Part shown: one piece after another, positions 16,994-26,454 of the stretch
Layout of the letters: every line of letters begins with the position of its first letter
How positions within the stretch are numbered: position 1 is the stretch's first letter
Assembly (NCBI RefSeq): GCF_020511155.1
Contig: NZ_CP041216.1
Coordinates: 1,178,001 to 1,242,000, forward strand
Length of the DNA stretch: 64,000 bases
Origin: Shewanella glacialimarina
GTDB taxonomy: Bacteria; Pseudomonadota; Gammaproteobacteria; Enterobacterales; Shewanellaceae
Reading direction: 5' to 3'
The notes under the pieces: generated by a model
What the model was told of the DNA's origin: nothing
The model's database searches: none
What the model saw: the letters and a program-made list of their open reading frames with translations, nothing else
Program-made: the position numbers and the translations under genes

Positions 16994-17581
16994 ATGAAAA
17001 AACATCTAATAGCAGCATTAATGAGCACGGCAATGCTAACGCCTATGTTTGCCACAAGTACTGCCAATGCAGCTGATTACGTTATCGATACCCAAGGTGC
17101 CCATGCTTTTATTCAATTTAAAGTAAGCCACTTAGGTTATAGCTTTGTGATGGGGCGCTTTAATGATTTTTCTGGTGATTTTAGCTTCGATAGTAAGGAT
17201 GTGAGCAAAGGTAACATTAAGGTTAACATCAATACCACTAGCGTTGATTCAAATCATGCCGAGCGTGATAAGCATTTACGTAGCGCCGATTTTTTAAATA
17301 CCGATAAATTCCCTCAGGCCAGTTTTAAATCAACGTCGGTAGAAGATAAAGGCGAGGGTAAGTTTGTTGTTAATGGCGACTTTACCTTTAACGGCGTGAC
17401 TAAGCCTATAGCGATTGATGCGGTGATGATTGGCGAAGGTAACGACCCATGGGGCGGATACCGTGCAGGTTTTACCGGAACAACCAGCTTTAAAATGAAA
17501 GATTACGGTATAAAAATGGATCTGGGTCCTGCATCTGCCAATGTCGAGCTTGAATTAGTTGTTGAAGGCATTAAGAAGTAA
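16994..17581 (+). CDS. yceI: YceI family periplasmic lipid-binding protein
   Basis: A cleavable signal (MKKHLIAALMSTAMLTPMFA, with cleavage near ANA) precedes a YceI lipocalin-like beta-barrel of about 165 residues. Family landmarks are DTQGAHAFIQFKVSHLGYS, GDFSFD, a middle segment with HAERDKHLRSADFLNTDKFP, and the strand GDFTFNGVTKPI. Homologues bind polyisoprenoids or amphiphiles in the periplasm. The SD AAGGAAGG is strong. It is the second gene of the yceJ-yceI operon and is followed by a GC-rich terminator. Confidence 0.92.
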   Translation: MKKHLIAALMSTAMLTPMFATSTANAADYVIDTQGAHAFIQFKVSHLGYSFVMGRFNDFSGDFSFDSKDVSKGNIKVNINTTSVDSNHAERDKHLRSADFLNTDKFPQASFKSTSVEDKGEGKFVVNGDFTFNGVTKPIAIDAVMIGEGNDPWGGYRAGFTGTTSFKMKDYGIKMDLGPASANVELELVVEGIKK

Positions 17582-17639
17582 TATTTAAATCATAATGGCT
17601 TAGTAGCCTAAGTGATTGAATCAAGTGTGATCGAATATA

Positions 17640-17672
17640 GAAACGGCCAGTAATTATTTTACTGGCCGTTTC
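17640..17672 (+). terminator. Terminator after yceI
   Basis: GAAACGGCCAGTAA pairs with TTACTGGCCGTTTC around a short loop. The T run on the plus strand is short, so it may work partly through stem stability alone. Confidence 0.7.
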
Positions 17673-17905
17673 TATGTCTGGGATATTGTCTATTTGACCA
17701 ATTTAATAGAACCAACATTTTTCCGCATTGATTTTTCTCATTGAGCAAATGATGGTTTAACGTTACTCATTGAATAAATTAATTACTTGAGATAGCGATA
17801 AGTGTAAATGTTAGTTGTGAAGCAGTAGGTGGAGAATTCGGTGACTCAATGGCAATAAAAAAGGATAAGTTAATAACTTATCCTTTAATCAAAAAACGTG
17901 CTGAA
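17673..17905. other. Convergent intergenic stretch between yceI and yggX
   Basis: Apart from the two flanking terminators (yceI on the left, the mutY-yggX transcript on the right) I see no reading frame, repeat or RNA signature here. Confidence 0.4.
17855..17886 (-). terminator. Terminator of the mutY-yggX transcript
   Basis: AAAGGATAAGTT and AACTTATCCTTT pair closely around a very small loop; on the minus strand the stem runs into six T residues. It lies 20 bp past the yggX stop codon. Confidence 0.85.
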
Positions 17906-18181
17906 TTAGTCTTCGGCTGGTGGCACATAACCTTCGATTTCAACGTCTTTGCCTTCAAATAAGAAGTTAACCATTTGTTCTTCAAGAAACTTACGGTCCT
18001 CAACATTCATCATGCTAAGTTTTTTCTCATTGATCAACATGGTTTGTTTTTTCTGCCACAAACCCCACGCTTCTTTGCCAATATTATCAAAGATACGTTT
18101 ACCCAGATCGCCTGGATAAAGTTGAAAATCTAAGCCATCAGCTGACTTGTTTAAATGAACGCAATTTACCGTGCGAGCCAT
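17906..18181 (-). CDS. yggX: YggX, Fe(II)-trafficking / oxidative-damage protection protein
   Basis: The 91-residue cytoplasmic protein begins [10 protein letters not shown] and continues with [19 protein letters not shown], both hallmarks of the Iron_traffic family (PF04362). Cys7 is the conserved residue linked to protection of Fe-S enzymes. It starts 2 bp after the mutY stop codon, so the two are co-translated. MutY carries an oxidation-sensitive Fe-S cluster, which makes the pairing sensible. The length is that of the E. coli protein. Confidence 0.95.
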   Translation of the reverse strand: MARTVNCVHLNKSADGLDFQLYPGDLGKRIFDNIGKEAWGLWQKKQTMLINEKKLSMMNVEDRKFLEEQMVNFLFEGKDVEIEGYVPPAED

Positions 18182-18183
18182 GT

Positions 18184-19302
18184 TTACTCCTTAACGTGAA
18201 CGGGGGAAGCGACAGAATCAGATTGTTGATTTAACACCGCACCAAGATTGGCAAGAATCTTTTCTGTTGCGGCGGCTAATCCGACTTTGGCTGGATGCTT
18301 GATGTTATACCAGAGTGGTGGACTTTGTTCCATCACCCCAGTAAATTCCTGTGGAATTCTACCGTCATTTTGAGTAGACACTTCAACTACAATAGGCTGA
18401 ATATCTAAATGAAAATGACTAAATGTATGCCGAAAACCGACTAACTCAATGACAGATTTTTGCAGCGATTGTAACGCTAGATACTCATCTATTGATGCTT
18501 GGTCATCAAATTGTGGAAAACACCATAACCCGCCCCAAATCCCAGCTGGTGGTCGCTGCACTAATTGTACTTGGCCTTGATTAAGCATGACTAACATCCA
18601 GGCTTGTTTAGTGGGGATCGTCTTTTTAGGTTTTTTACCCGGATATAAGGTTTGTTTGCCACTAAGTTGAGCAATACAATCAATGGCAACTGGACAAGAT
18701 GCGCATTGAGGTTTGCTTCTGCTACAAATGCTAGCGCCTAAATCCATCATAGCTTGATTGTACTTTTGCACATCATCACTTGGGGTTAACTGCTCCGTTA
18801 GTTGCCATAGGGCTTGTTCAACGGCTTTTTGTCCGGGCCATCCTTCAACGGCACCATGTCGAGCCAATACGCGTTTAACATTACCGTCTAAAATAGGGTG
18901 GTGCTGACCAAGTGACAATGACAAAATGGCTCCAGCGGTTGAACGGCCAACGCCCGATAATGCTAGCACTTGTTCAAATTCAATGGGAAATTCACCCTTA
19001 AACACATCGCGAACATGAATAGCGGCTTTATGAAGATTACGGGCTCTGGCGTAATAGCCAAGGCCAGTCCAAAGATGAAGCACTTCATCCTGTGGCGCAT
19101 TTGCTAAATCGACAATGGTAGGAAACCTTGCCATAAATTTTTCGTAATAGGGGATCACTGTTGCAACTTGGGTTTGTTGTAACATTATCTCTGAAACCCA
19201 TACACTATATGGGGTTTTATTGATTTGCCACGGCAACTTTTTACGACCGTGAACATCATACCAAGCGATAATACGCTCAGCGAAAGTGGCTGATATTTTC
19301 AT
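18184..19302 (-). CDS. mutY: A/G-specific adenine DNA glycosylase MutY
   Basis: MutY removes adenine mispaired with 8-oxoguanine. The 372-residue protein shows the catalytic Glu38 in [13 protein letters not shown], the helix-hairpin-helix [12 protein letters not shown] near 115-126, and catalytic Asp139 in [11 protein letters not shown]. The [4Fe-4S] cluster cysteines are 193, 200, 203 and 209 in the C-x6-C-x2-C-x5-C pattern. The C-terminal part (from about 230) is the Nudix-like 8-oxoG recognition domain with [12 protein letters not shown]. It is the first gene of a two-gene operon with yggX and is divergent from trmB. Confidence 0.96.
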   Translation of the reverse strand: MKISATFAERIIAWYDVHGRKKLPWQINKTPYSVWVSEIMLQQTQVATVIPYYEKFMARFPTIVDLANAPQDEVLHLWTGLGYYARARNLHKAAIHVRDVFKGEFPIEFEQVLALSGVGRSTAGAILSLSLGQHHPILDGNVKRVLARHGAVEGWPGQKAVEQALWQLTEQLTPSDDVQKYNQAMMDLGASICSRSKPQCASCPVAIDCIAQLSGKQTLYPGKKPKKTIPTKQAWMLVMLNQGQVQLVQRPPAGIWGGLWCFPQFDDQASIDEYLALQSLQKSVIELVGFRHTFSHFHLDIQPIVVEVSTQNDGRIPQEFTGVMEQSPPLWYNIKHPAKVGLAAATEKILANLGAVLNQQSDSVASPVHVKE

Positions 19303-19461
19303 GCGGGCAGTGTAGCGATACGCCTATAATCAAACAAGGTTTATATAAACAATTGTTAGTAGATTAGGTATACTGTGCCGCTGAAATAAAAAATTTAAGA
19401 TTAACTATTATGATCCGGGCCGTTTCGTTGGAAATTGCACCATTGTAATAAAGAGGCAAAA

Positions 19462-20178
19462 ATGAGCGACGTTACCACAGCTGAATTTAATGAGGAAGGT
19501 AAGTACCTTCGTAAAATCAGAAGCTTTGTATTACGTGAAGGCCGTTTAACTAAAGGTCAGTCACAAGCTATTGAATCACATTGGCCAGCAATGGGGCTTG
19601 ATTATAGTCCTGAAGCATTAAATCTCAGCCAAGTATTTGGCCGTGAAGCTGATACCGTATTAGAGATCGGTTTCGGTATGGGAGGCTCTTTAGTACAAAT
19701 GGCTAAAGCTGCTCCTGAGCTTAACTACATAGGCATTGAAGTACATAAACCAGGTGTTGGCGCATGTTTAGGCGATGCGGGTGAAGCGCAAGTGACTAAT
19801 TTACGCGTTTATCATCACGATGCTATGGAAGTGCTAGAGCACAGTATTGCAGATGGTTCATTATCACGTGTGCAGTTATTCTTCCCGGATCCTTGGCACA
19901 AAAAACGTCATAATAAACGTCGTATAGTGCAGCCTGAATTTGCGCAGCTAATTCGCCGTAAACTTAAAATTGGTGGCGTATTTCATATGGCGACCGACTG
20001 GGAAAATTACAGCGAGTATATGCTTGAAGTAATGCAAGTTGCTGAAGGTTATAGAAACCAATCAGCCACTGGCACAGTGGTTGAAAGACCAGATTATCGT
20101 CCATTAACAAAATTTGAAGCACGGGGTCATCGCTTAGGCCATGGTGTTTGGGATATTATGTTCGAACGTATTAGTTAA
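19462..20178 (+). CDS. trmB: tRNA (guanine-N7-)-methyltransferase TrmB
   Basis: TrmB methylates G46 in the variable loop of tRNAs using S-adenosylmethionine. The SAM-binding loop is [12 protein letters not shown], and the family signature [15 protein letters not shown] lies in the middle. From the ATG at 19462 (AGAGG 6 bp before it) the protein has 238 residues, the usual length; an upstream TTG at 19435 lacks a ribosome site. It is divergent from mutY and followed by yggL and glsA in one direction. This mutY/trmB/yggL order is shared with enterobacteria. Confidence 0.95.
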   Translation: MSDVTTAEFNEEGKYLRKIRSFVLREGRLTKGQSQAIESHWPAMGLDYSPEALNLSQVFGREADTVLEIGFGMGGSLVQMAKAAPELNYIGIEVHKPGVGACLGDAGEAQVTNLRVYHHDAMEVLEHSIADGSLSRVQLFFPDPWHKKRHNKRRIVQPEFAQLIRRKLKIGGVFHMATDWENYSEYMLEVMQVAEGYRNQSATGTVVERPDYRPLTKFEARGHRLGHGVWDIMFERIS

Positions 20179-20204
20179 TAACGTCTAAATTAGGAGACAG
20201 TATC

Positions 20205-20531
20205 ATGGCAACAAATCGTAGCCGTCGTTTACGTAAGAAATTACGAGTTGATGAGTTCCAAGAGTTTGGTTTTGACATCCAATGGACGTTTGAAGAGTCT
20301 GTGTCAGAACAAGACATTGACAGCTTAATCGATCAATTTATTCATGAAGTGATCGAGCCACGCCAATTAGGTTTCCATGGCGGCGGACATAAAGAATGGC
20401 AAGGTATTATTGCGACTCAACACATTGGTAAATGTACCGATGAAGACATTGCAGTGATTACTGATTTTTGGAAAAGTAAGCCAGTAAAAGATGTAGAAGC
20501 AACAACCTTATATGATATTTGGTGGGGTTAA
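20205..20531 (+). CDS. yggL: YggL (DUF469 family) protein
   Basis: This is a 108-residue, single-domain protein with a basic N terminus (RSRRLRKKLRVDEFQEFGF), the family stretch EVIEPRQLGFHGGGHKEWQG and a C-terminal LYDIWWG. Members of this family have been linked to ribosome assembly in E. coli; I rely on family knowledge for that. The ATG follows TAGGAGA. Its TAA stop directly abuts the TTG start of glsA, and its last codons supply the glsA ribosome site. Confidence 0.9.
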   Translation: MATNRSRRLRKKLRVDEFQEFGFDIQWTFEESVSEQDIDSLIDQFIHEVIEPRQLGFHGGGHKEWQGIIATQHIGKCTDEDIAVITDFWKSKPVKDVEATTLYDIWWG

Positions 20532-21446
20532 TTGCTAAACCAAGCATTATTACAAGAGGCGGTCGACAGTGTTCGGCCGCTTTTAGGTAAAGGCAAAGTA
20601 GCCAATTACATACCGGCATTAGCTAATATTGATAGTACTAAACTTGCAATTGCAGTAACCACAGTTGATGGTCAAACAATTGGAGCTGGAGACTATCTTG
20701 AACCCTTCTCTATCCAATCTATTTCAAAAGTATTTAGTCTAACCCTCGCACTCAATCTTTATAGTGAAGATGAGATATGGAGCCGAGTAGGTAAAGAACC
20801 GTCAGGGCATTCGTTTAACTCGTTAGTCCAAGTTGAATTAGAACGGGGTAAACCGCGTAATCCATTTATTAATGCTGGCGCGTTAGTCATTGCTGATTTG
20901 TTACAAACCAGAAGCAGTGCACCAAAACATCAAATGTTAGAAGTGGTGCGTAAGCTGAGTATGAATCCAACTATAAGTTACGACAAAGTAGTAGCTGATT
21001 CTGAGTTTGCTTTTAGTGCGCGTAATGCGGCGATTGCTTACTTAATGAAGTCGTTTGGTAATTTTAACGGCGTAGTTGAAAATGTACTTAAAAACTACTT
21101 CCATTACTGTGCCTTAAAAATGAATTGTGCTGACTTATCTAAGTCGATGCTTTACCTTGCTAATCGCGGTAAAACCTTGTCAGGTGAACAATGGATAACC
21201 CCAATTCAAACAAGGCAACTTAATGCTCTGTTAGCAACCTCGGGTTTATACGATGGTGCGGGAGAGTTTGCCTATAGGGTAGGTATGCCGGGTAAAAGTG
21301 GAGTCGGTGGCGGTATTATTGCCGTGATCCCTGGTGATATGTCGGTATGTGTTTGGTCTCCAGAATTAGACGGTAATGGCAATTCATTGGCCGGAACCGC
21401 AATGTTAGAACATCTTTGTCAAAAATTAGGTCGTTCGATCTTTTAA
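20532..21446 (+). CDS. glsA: Glutaminase (serine-dependent beta-lactamase-like fold)
   Basis: The 304-residue enzyme hydrolyses glutamine to glutamate and ammonia. The catalytic Ser63-x-x-Lys66 pair sits in [10 protein letters not shown], followed by [25 protein letters not shown] and GKSGVGGGI, all diagnostic of the glutaminase family (PF04960). The start is a TTG immediately after the yggL stop codon; GGTGGGG at the end of yggL acts as ribosome site, so translation is coupled to yggL. No ATG lies at a comparable position, and the length from TTG fits the family. Confidence 0.92.
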   Translation: MLNQALLQEAVDSVRPLLGKGKVANYIPALANIDSTKLAIAVTTVDGQTIGAGDYLEPFSIQSISKVFSLTLALNLYSEDEIWSRVGKEPSGHSFNSLVQVELERGKPRNPFINAGALVIADLLQTRSSAPKHQMLEVVRKLSMNPTISYDKVVADSEFAFSARNAAIAYLMKSFGNFNGVVENVLKNYFHYCALKMNCADLSKSMLYLANRGKTLSGEQWITPIQTRQLNALLATSGLYDGAGEFAYRVGMPGKSGVGGGIIAVIPGDMSVCVWSPELDGNGNSLAGTAMLEHLCQKLGRSIF

Positions 21447-21681
21447 ACATATTTCAATCTAGATAAAAATGATTAATTTAACTAAGTTTTAGTTTTTTTG
21501 GCTAATGCAATTAAGCCATTCGATTAATGATATCTTTAATTTCACCTTAAGTTGCTGAAATAAAGCGGTTTATTACTTTTGGCACACAACATGCTATATC
21601 ATTAGTAACTTATCAATAATTGTTGATTGACTGCTTCTTCATAGTCAATTGTGATTCCCGTATAGCAAAAGGATTTATTAA

Positions 21682-22533
21682 ATGACTCAACATAATCAAG
21701 CGACTAAAAGCATGCTTAATAGCCAGAAATTACTAACGGGCCTTGTATTTTCTGGACTGATTTTTACTGCTGGTGCATTTACTCCTGCAATGGCTAAAAT
21801 GTCTTTGAAGGATCAAAGCTGTAATGTCACCTTGAATTACGATGTGACAGTAGAACCGAAATCGCTGAAAGTGAGCGAAAAGGGATTAGAGAAATACCGA
21901 ATCGATGTTGGGCAATTATTTGTTGAAGGTAAAGCGGTAAATTTATCCGCGCAACAGCAAAAGCTGTTGACTCAATACTCTGATGAAGTGTCTCGCCAAG
22001 TACCAGAGGTAATCGATCTTGTTGGTGAAGTTGTCGGCTTAGCGACTCAAGCTGTGACAATGGCAATGACACCATTACTAGGTGATGCAGCTGGAAGCCA
22101 AATAGATAAGTTGATGAATGGCATCGAACAGCGTATTGATACCATGGCTTATCAACATGGCGATAAATTTTTCATTGGCTCAACAGAGTCGTCGTTAGAA
22201 GAAACCTTTAATGATGAATTTGAGCAAGAAATGGAAAATATTATTTCAAACTCAATCGGCAGTTTAATGATGAGTATGGGTAGCCAAATCATGTCTTCAG
22301 AAGGTGGTTCATTTGAAGAGAAAATGAATGCTTTTGCTATTAAAATGGAAAATGTAGGTAAGGACATTGAGCTACAAATGGAATCACAATCTGAGGCTCT
22401 AGAAGCAAGAGCTGACAAAGTCTGCGGCGATTTTGAACAGTTGATGGTACTAGAAAATCAACTTAGAAAAGATATTCCGCAATTAGCACCTTATAAACTA
22501 GCCAGTTTAGAGGAGCAGCCTTTATCTGAATAA
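21682..22533 (+). CDS. yggN: YggN family (DUF2884) exported protein
   Basis: The 283-residue protein has a signal peptide after a short leader (hydrophobic core LLTGLVFSGLIFTAGAF, cleavage near AMA). A DUF2884 domain follows with CNVTLNYDVTVEP, a long helical section from about 95 to 250 with EVIDLVGEVVGLATQAVTMAMTPLLGDAAG, and a conserved Cys late in the protein. It is predicted periplasmic; function is unknown. AAAGGA precedes the ATG. It follows glsA after 235 bp without a strong terminator. The E. coli homologue also neighbours yggL and mutY, so the neighbourhood is conserved. Confidence 0.82.
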   Translation: MTQHNQATKSMLNSQKLLTGLVFSGLIFTAGAFTPAMAKMSLKDQSCNVTLNYDVTVEPKSLKVSEKGLEKYRIDVGQLFVEGKAVNLSAQQQKLLTQYSDEVSRQVPEVIDLVGEVVGLATQAVTMAMTPLLGDAAGSQIDKLMNGIEQRIDTMAYQHGDKFFIGSTESSLEETFNDEFEQEMENIISNSIGSLMMSMGSQIMSSEGGSFEEKMNAFAIKMENVGKDIELQMESQSEALEARADKVCGDFEQLMVLENQLRKDIPQLAPYKLASLEEQPLSE

Positions 22534-22642
22534 TCTTTTCTACCTCCCTTACCCGATAATTTTTACGCGACTCAAGCGCGTTAACTTGAGGAAGACTTTG
22601 TAAGTCATTGGTTTCACTGTCTTATGTATGTCACCTGACTTT

Positions 22643-22679
22643 CCCCCTGCTTGTGCTTATTTGGCAGGGGGCTTTTTAT
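22643..22679 (+). terminator. Terminator after yggN
   Basis: CCCCCTGC and GCAGGGGG form an 8-bp GC stem over a loop of about a dozen bases, followed by CTTTTTAT. Confidence 0.85.
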
Positions 22680-23001
22680 ATCCGTTATGTACCTTCCTGC
22701 AGCACCTCTTCAAGTAAACTACCAAGTTTGTTCTGATAAAAAAATTCTCAATTATAAATATAGAGCAATGATATAGTTTTTTGTTATACTCATAAAAATT
22801 ATAAGAAAAATGCACTCTATTTAAATTTTTGCTAGTTTTTCGGATAATTGGCGTAACTTTACAACTTATTGGGTTTATTGAGCGTTTAATAATGCTATTT
22901 AAGCCAACGGCTTCCATTGATATGACATTCATGGAAGGTAAAGTGAGTAAAGAAATTGCCGAAAATCGTTTTCAATGTCGTAACAGCTTAAGGCGACTTT
23001 C
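22680..23001. other. AT-rich region before the LysR gene, with a possible 38-codon upstream frame
   Basis: Most of this stretch is AT-rich and uninformative. A plus-strand frame from the ATG at 22892 to the TAG at 23006-23008 would encode 38 residues (starting MLFKPTASIDMTF) and overlaps the LysR start codon by a few bases. Its ribosome site (GAGCG) is weak. It could be an upstream regulatory frame or chance. Confidence 0.3.
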
Positions 23002-23943
23002 ATGTTAGAACTGTTAGAACCAATTGCCATTTTTACCCATGTTGCTCGTGCAGGCAGTTTTAGTGCTGCTGCAAGACGCCTTGGAATATCCAAATCTAAA
23101 GTAAGTACGCAGGTGGCTGATTTAGAACATAAATTAGGTGTGCAGCTTATTCAGCGAACGACTCGTAGTTTAAGTTTAACAGAAGCGGGTAATTTACTTT
23201 ATTTACAAGGTGAAGAGCTGCTTCGCGATGCTGAACAAGCGGTTTCTAGTGTGCATAATTTGAATGATGCCACACGTGGTGTACTTAAAGTGGGAATTTC
23301 ACAATCATTTGGTACCATGCATCTTATCCCTGCACTACCAGCGTTTATGGCTAAACATCCTGATCTAGAGTTGCAAGTAAGTTTGTTGGACCATAAGGTT
23401 GATGTTGTTAGTGAAGGTTTAGATTTATTGCTAACGATGTCTGAGCAACTCCCTTTAGGCATGGTGGCTCGTCCATTAATGAAGTGTCAGTTCTTATTAG
23501 CAGCATCGCCTGAGTATGTGGCTAAGCACGGTAACATATCGCGCCCTGAACAGCTTGTTGAACACAATTGCCTAGTTTACCAAGGTGAATGGCATGAACA
23601 CAGCATGTGGCAGTTCAAGAGAGGTGACGATTATTGTGAGATTGGTGTATCAGGCAATTTCCGCGTTGATAATGCACCGGCTTTAAAATCAGCAGCAGTT
23701 AGCGGGTTAGGTATAGCCTATCTTGCCAGTTATTTGATGGAAGATGAAATCGAGAAAGGCACATTAGTTCCTTTACTGACAGATTGGCAATTGACCAACA
23801 ACTTACCTTTGCAAGCCGTATACCCAAGACGTAAGCACTTAGCCCCTAAAGTCAGTGCCTTTATTGACTTCATTAAAGGCCATATTGGTACATCGCCATA
23901 TTGGGACGTTAAATTCGAACATTTGTATAAATTGCGTAAGTAA
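23002..23943 (+). CDS. LysR-family transcriptional regulator
   Basis: The 313-residue regulator has an N-terminal winged helix-turn-helix (residues 3-62: FTHVARAGSFSAAARRLG, SKSKVSTQVADLEHKLG, RTTRSLSLTEAG). A LysR substrate-binding domain runs from about 90 to 295, with VLKVGISQSFGTMHLIPALPAFM at its start. It belongs to the CrgA/AaeR-like branch common in proteobacteria. AAGGCGA lies a few bases before the ATG. No adjacent divergent target gene is present, so its regulon cannot be inferred. A hairpin follows the gene. Confidence 0.9.
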   Translation: MLELLEPIAIFTHVARAGSFSAAARRLGISKSKVSTQVADLEHKLGVQLIQRTTRSLSLTEAGNLLYLQGEELLRDAEQAVSSVHNLNDATRGVLKVGISQSFGTMHLIPALPAFMAKHPDLELQVSLLDHKVDVVSEGLDLLLTMSEQLPLGMVARPLMKCQFLLAASPEYVAKHGNISRPEQLVEHNCLVYQGEWHEHSMWQFKRGDDYCEIGVSGNFRVDNAPALKSAAVSGLGIAYLASYLMEDEIEKGTLVPLLTDWQLTNNLPLQAVYPRRKHLAPKVSAFIDFIKGHIGTSPYWDVKFEHLYKLRK

Positions 23944-23965
23944 TTTTGGAAACATTGTTCTTTAA

Positions 23966-24003
23966 ATAAAATAAAGCCATGCAACCCAGCACGGCTTTTT
24001 TAT
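23966..24003 (+). terminator. Terminator after the LysR gene
   Basis: AAATAAAGCC and GGCTTTTTTATTT pair imperfectly around a 15-base loop, with a run of T residues inside the right arm. Confidence 0.65.
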
Positions 24004-24216
24004 TTGTGTTTTTTATCAAAAGCTTAAGTTGATTATTATGCAGTAAAAGCTAAAGTAGCAAATCAATGAGTTAACAGTTATTTACTAAGAGGGTGTTGCA
24101 GTCTGTTCTTATTTGAATACAATAAGATTCAGTTGATTCGAAATGATTTGAATAAGTACGATTTTGAGAAATGACCCCTTTTCATTAGCGTTTACAAATC
24201 AGCCACTTCGCAAATT

Positions 24217-24245
24217 TTGAGTCACGGCTGGCAGCAGTTTATAAT
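24217..24245 (+). promoter_or_regulatory. Strong sigma-70-type promoter of the candidate small RNA
   Basis: TTGAGT (24217-24222) and a perfect TATAAT (24240-24245) are spaced exactly 17 bp. No coding frame of any length follows; a terminator lies about 70 bp downstream. Confidence 0.65.
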
Positions 24246-24251
24246 TAAAAC

Positions 24252-24322
24252 AATGTTAGCTTTGAAACCATCATCCTAGTTTTATTGGTTTACCCCAGAC
24301 TTTGTCTGGGGTTATTTTTTTG
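24252..24322 (+). ncRNA. Candidate ~70-nt intergenic small RNA
   Basis: A consensus promoter and an intrinsic terminator (ACCCCAGAC pairing with GTCTGGGGT over a TTT loop, then TATTTTTTT) bracket about 70 nt with no gene. The 5' part is unstructured and AT-rich, as in Hfq-type small RNAs that end in a hairpin and U tail. An eight-codon frame from 24254 lacks a ribosome site. It lies on the plus strand, facing the convergent DUF885 gene whose own terminator begins 4 bp further. Target and name unknown. Confidence 0.5.
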
Positions 24323-24325
24323 TGT

Positions 24326-24358
24326 AAAAAAAAGCAACAACCCATGGTTGCTGCTTTA
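24326..24358 (-). terminator. Terminator of the DUF885 gene
   Basis: On the minus strand AAGCAGCAACC pairs with GGTTGTTGCTT over an ATG loop (one G-U pair), followed by eight T residues. It lies back to back with the small-RNA terminator. Confidence 0.82.
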
Positions 24359-24388
24359 TTTTCAAAAACTCATCTTATTGTAACCTTG

Positions 24389-26251
24389 TTACTTAATCGA
24401 TTTAACCCACTGGTTCACTTTAGTTTCCAACACATCTAATGGTAATGGTCCATACTGTAAAACGAGTGTGTGGAAGTCGCGAATGTCGAACTTGTCGCCT
24501 AATTGTTTCTTGGCTTGTTCACGTAGCTCAAGGATTTTAATCATTCCCACTTTATATGCAGTGGCCTGTGAAGGCATAACCACATGACGTTCAACCATTT
24601 TTATGGCATCAGACTCAGCATTAGGAGTATTTTCAACGTAGTAAGCAATCCCTTGTTCACGGGTCCACTTTTTAGTGTGGATACCTGTATCTACCACTAA
24701 GCGACAGGCACGCCATAATTCCATCGCTAAGCGGCCAAAGTCTGAATAAGGATCAGCATATAAGCCCATTTCTTTTGGGAAGTATTCAGTATATAACCCC
24801 CAACCTTCACTATAGGCAGTGTAACGACCATACTTACGGAATTGTGGAATACCTTCTAATTCTTGTGCTATGGCAATTTGCATATGATGACCAGGAATAC
24901 CTTCATGGTAAGCCAGTGCTTCCATTTGGTATTTAGGCATAGCGCTCATGTCATAAAGATTAGCGTAGTAAATTCCTGGTCGTGAACCATCTGGCGCAGG
25001 CTGATCATAAAAGGCTTTTCCGGCCGACTTTTCACGGAATGCTTCAACCGGACGTACAATCAAGTCCGCTTTAGGTTTGATTTTAAACACTTCATCTATA
25101 CGTGACTCCATGTTATCAATCAGGGCTTTAGCATCAGTAATGTAAGCATCACGACCCGCTTGTGTATCTGGATAGTAGAATTGCTTGTCATCCCGCATAA
25201 AGGCGAAAAATGCTTGCAGATTACCTTCAAAGCCAACTTTTTTCATAATAATACGCATTTCATCTTGAATGCGCGCGACTTCACTTAACCCTAAATCATG
25301 GATTTGATCCGAAGTCATATCGGTAGTCGTTGTACGAGCTAAGGCATTATTAAAGTAAGTCTCACCTTCAGGGAACTTCCAGGCACCATCTCGGTTATCT
25401 GCTTTTTCCTCTAATTTAACAAGGTAACTTACCAGGCTTTCATAGCCTGGTTTTACACTGTCTATTAAAGCTGACTTGGCGTCTCCAAGTAATATTTCTT
25501 TTTCTGATTCAGTAATAGATAATTTTGCCACTTTACGATTAAAATCAGCCCATAATGCGCTGTCTTCTCCCGTTGAATCAAAAGGTGCTCCAGTAATAAT
25601 ATTCTTGCTGTCTGATATCACGTAAGGAAACACGAATTTCGGCGCAATAATATTTTTATCAGCACGTATGGTTAATTCAGCTTCAAGTTGTGTCAGCAGA
25701 GGCTTGACGCCTTCTAAACGGCTGATATAAGCCTTAGCATCGCTTACATCGGTAATTTGATGTTGGTTAATTAAAAATGAGGCAATCATTGAATGCATGC
25801 CATACATCTGGTTAACCGGGTAAGTATGGTAACGCCATTTATCATCAGCAATAGCTTGCTCTAAGCTTGCTTTAAATAGCTCAAAACTTAAGCTTGTTTG
25901 TTGATCAAGTTTGCTGACATCTAATGTCAGTAATTTAGCTAATTGTGCTTTAGCGAGAGCAAGGTTTTTATCTGCACCTGCATCTGAAATATCACCCCAT
26001 TTATCATAATCTTGCTTTATACCTAAATAGGTTTGATTGATAGGATCAGCCATAATGCTTTGCATGAATAACTCATCAAACAATGCATTAGCTTTTTGAG
26101 ATTCAGTCTGTGGTGAACTGACTTTTGTAACACTTTCTTCAGCACTATCAGCAGGCATTGAATTTGAGTGAGCGTAAATATTACCGCTTAAAAGGCTAGA
26201 AAGAGTTAACGCAAGTAAAGTTGTTTTAGTTTTTATCAGCATTGCAGGCAT
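24389..26251 (-). CDS. DUF885 family exported metallohydrolase
   Basis: The 620-residue protein carries a signal peptide (hydrophobic core LLALTLSSLLSGNIYA, cleavage near YAHS) and one DUF885 domain (PF05960) over the rest. The zinc-site-like motif HEGIPGHH in LAYHEGIPGHHMQIAIAQ is followed about 40 residues later by SEGWGLYTEYFPKEMG, where the Glu could be the third ligand. This layout resembles zinc carboxypeptidases and dipeptidases, and a peptidase role in the periplasm is likely but not proven. The start may be the ATG at 26251 or the one three codons later; neither has a strong ribosome site. It is monocistronic. Confidence 0.82.
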   Translation of the reverse strand: MPAMLIKTKTTLLALTLSSLLSGNIYAHSNSMPADSAEESVTKVSSPQTESQKANALFDELFMQSIMADPINQTYLGIKQDYDKWGDISDAGADKNLALAKAQLAKLLTLDVSKLDQQTSLSFELFKASLEQAIADDKWRYHTYPVNQMYGMHSMIASFLINQHQITDVSDAKAYISRLEGVKPLLTQLEAELTIRADKNIIAPKFVFPYVISDSKNIITGAPFDSTGEDSALWADFNRKVAKLSITESEKEILLGDAKSALIDSVKPGYESLVSYLVKLEEKADNRDGAWKFPEGETYFNNALARTTTTDMTSDQIHDLGLSEVARIQDEMRIIMKKVGFEGNLQAFFAFMRDDKQFYYPDTQAGRDAYITDAKALIDNMESRIDEVFKIKPKADLIVRPVEAFREKSAGKAFYDQPAPDGSRPGIYYANLYDMSAMPKYQMEALAYHEGIPGHHMQIAIAQELEGIPQFRKYGRYTAYSEGWGLYTEYFPKEMGLYADPYSDFGRLAMELWRACRLVVDTGIHTKKWTREQGIAYYVENTPNAESDAIKMVERHVVMPSQATAYKVGMIKILELREQAKKQLGDKFDIRDFHTLVLQYGPLPLDVLETKVNQWVKSIK

Positions 26252-26368
26252 TCCAATCTTATTTTTAAAAACGCTATCCTAATAAAGCTGGAGGTAAAAG
26301 TGTAAATTGAAGTGTTAGTAAGTGTTTCGATAATGTGAAATTAACCTGAAAGACACTCAAATTAGTTA

Positions 26369-26399
26369 CAGTCTGGTGCTACTAGTTAGCACCAGACTG
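26369..26399. repeat. Perfect 12-bp inverted repeat between hemW and the DUF885 gene
   Basis: CAGTCTGGTGCT and AGCACCAGACTG face each other over seven bases. It is stable enough to end the hemW transcript arriving on the minus strand, but no T run follows on either strand, so termination without a U tail or protein binding are both possible. Confidence 0.55.
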
Positions 26400-26454
26400 A
26401 TATGTTATGTGAAGCTTATTTGTTGCCTTGCTTTAATTAACTTCTTCGTTACGG

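Noticed and set aside
22657-22932. A 91-codon minus-strand frame between yggN and the LysR gene
   Set aside because: AT-rich, Lys/Asn/Ile-dominated composition typical of chance frames; it overlaps the yggN terminator.
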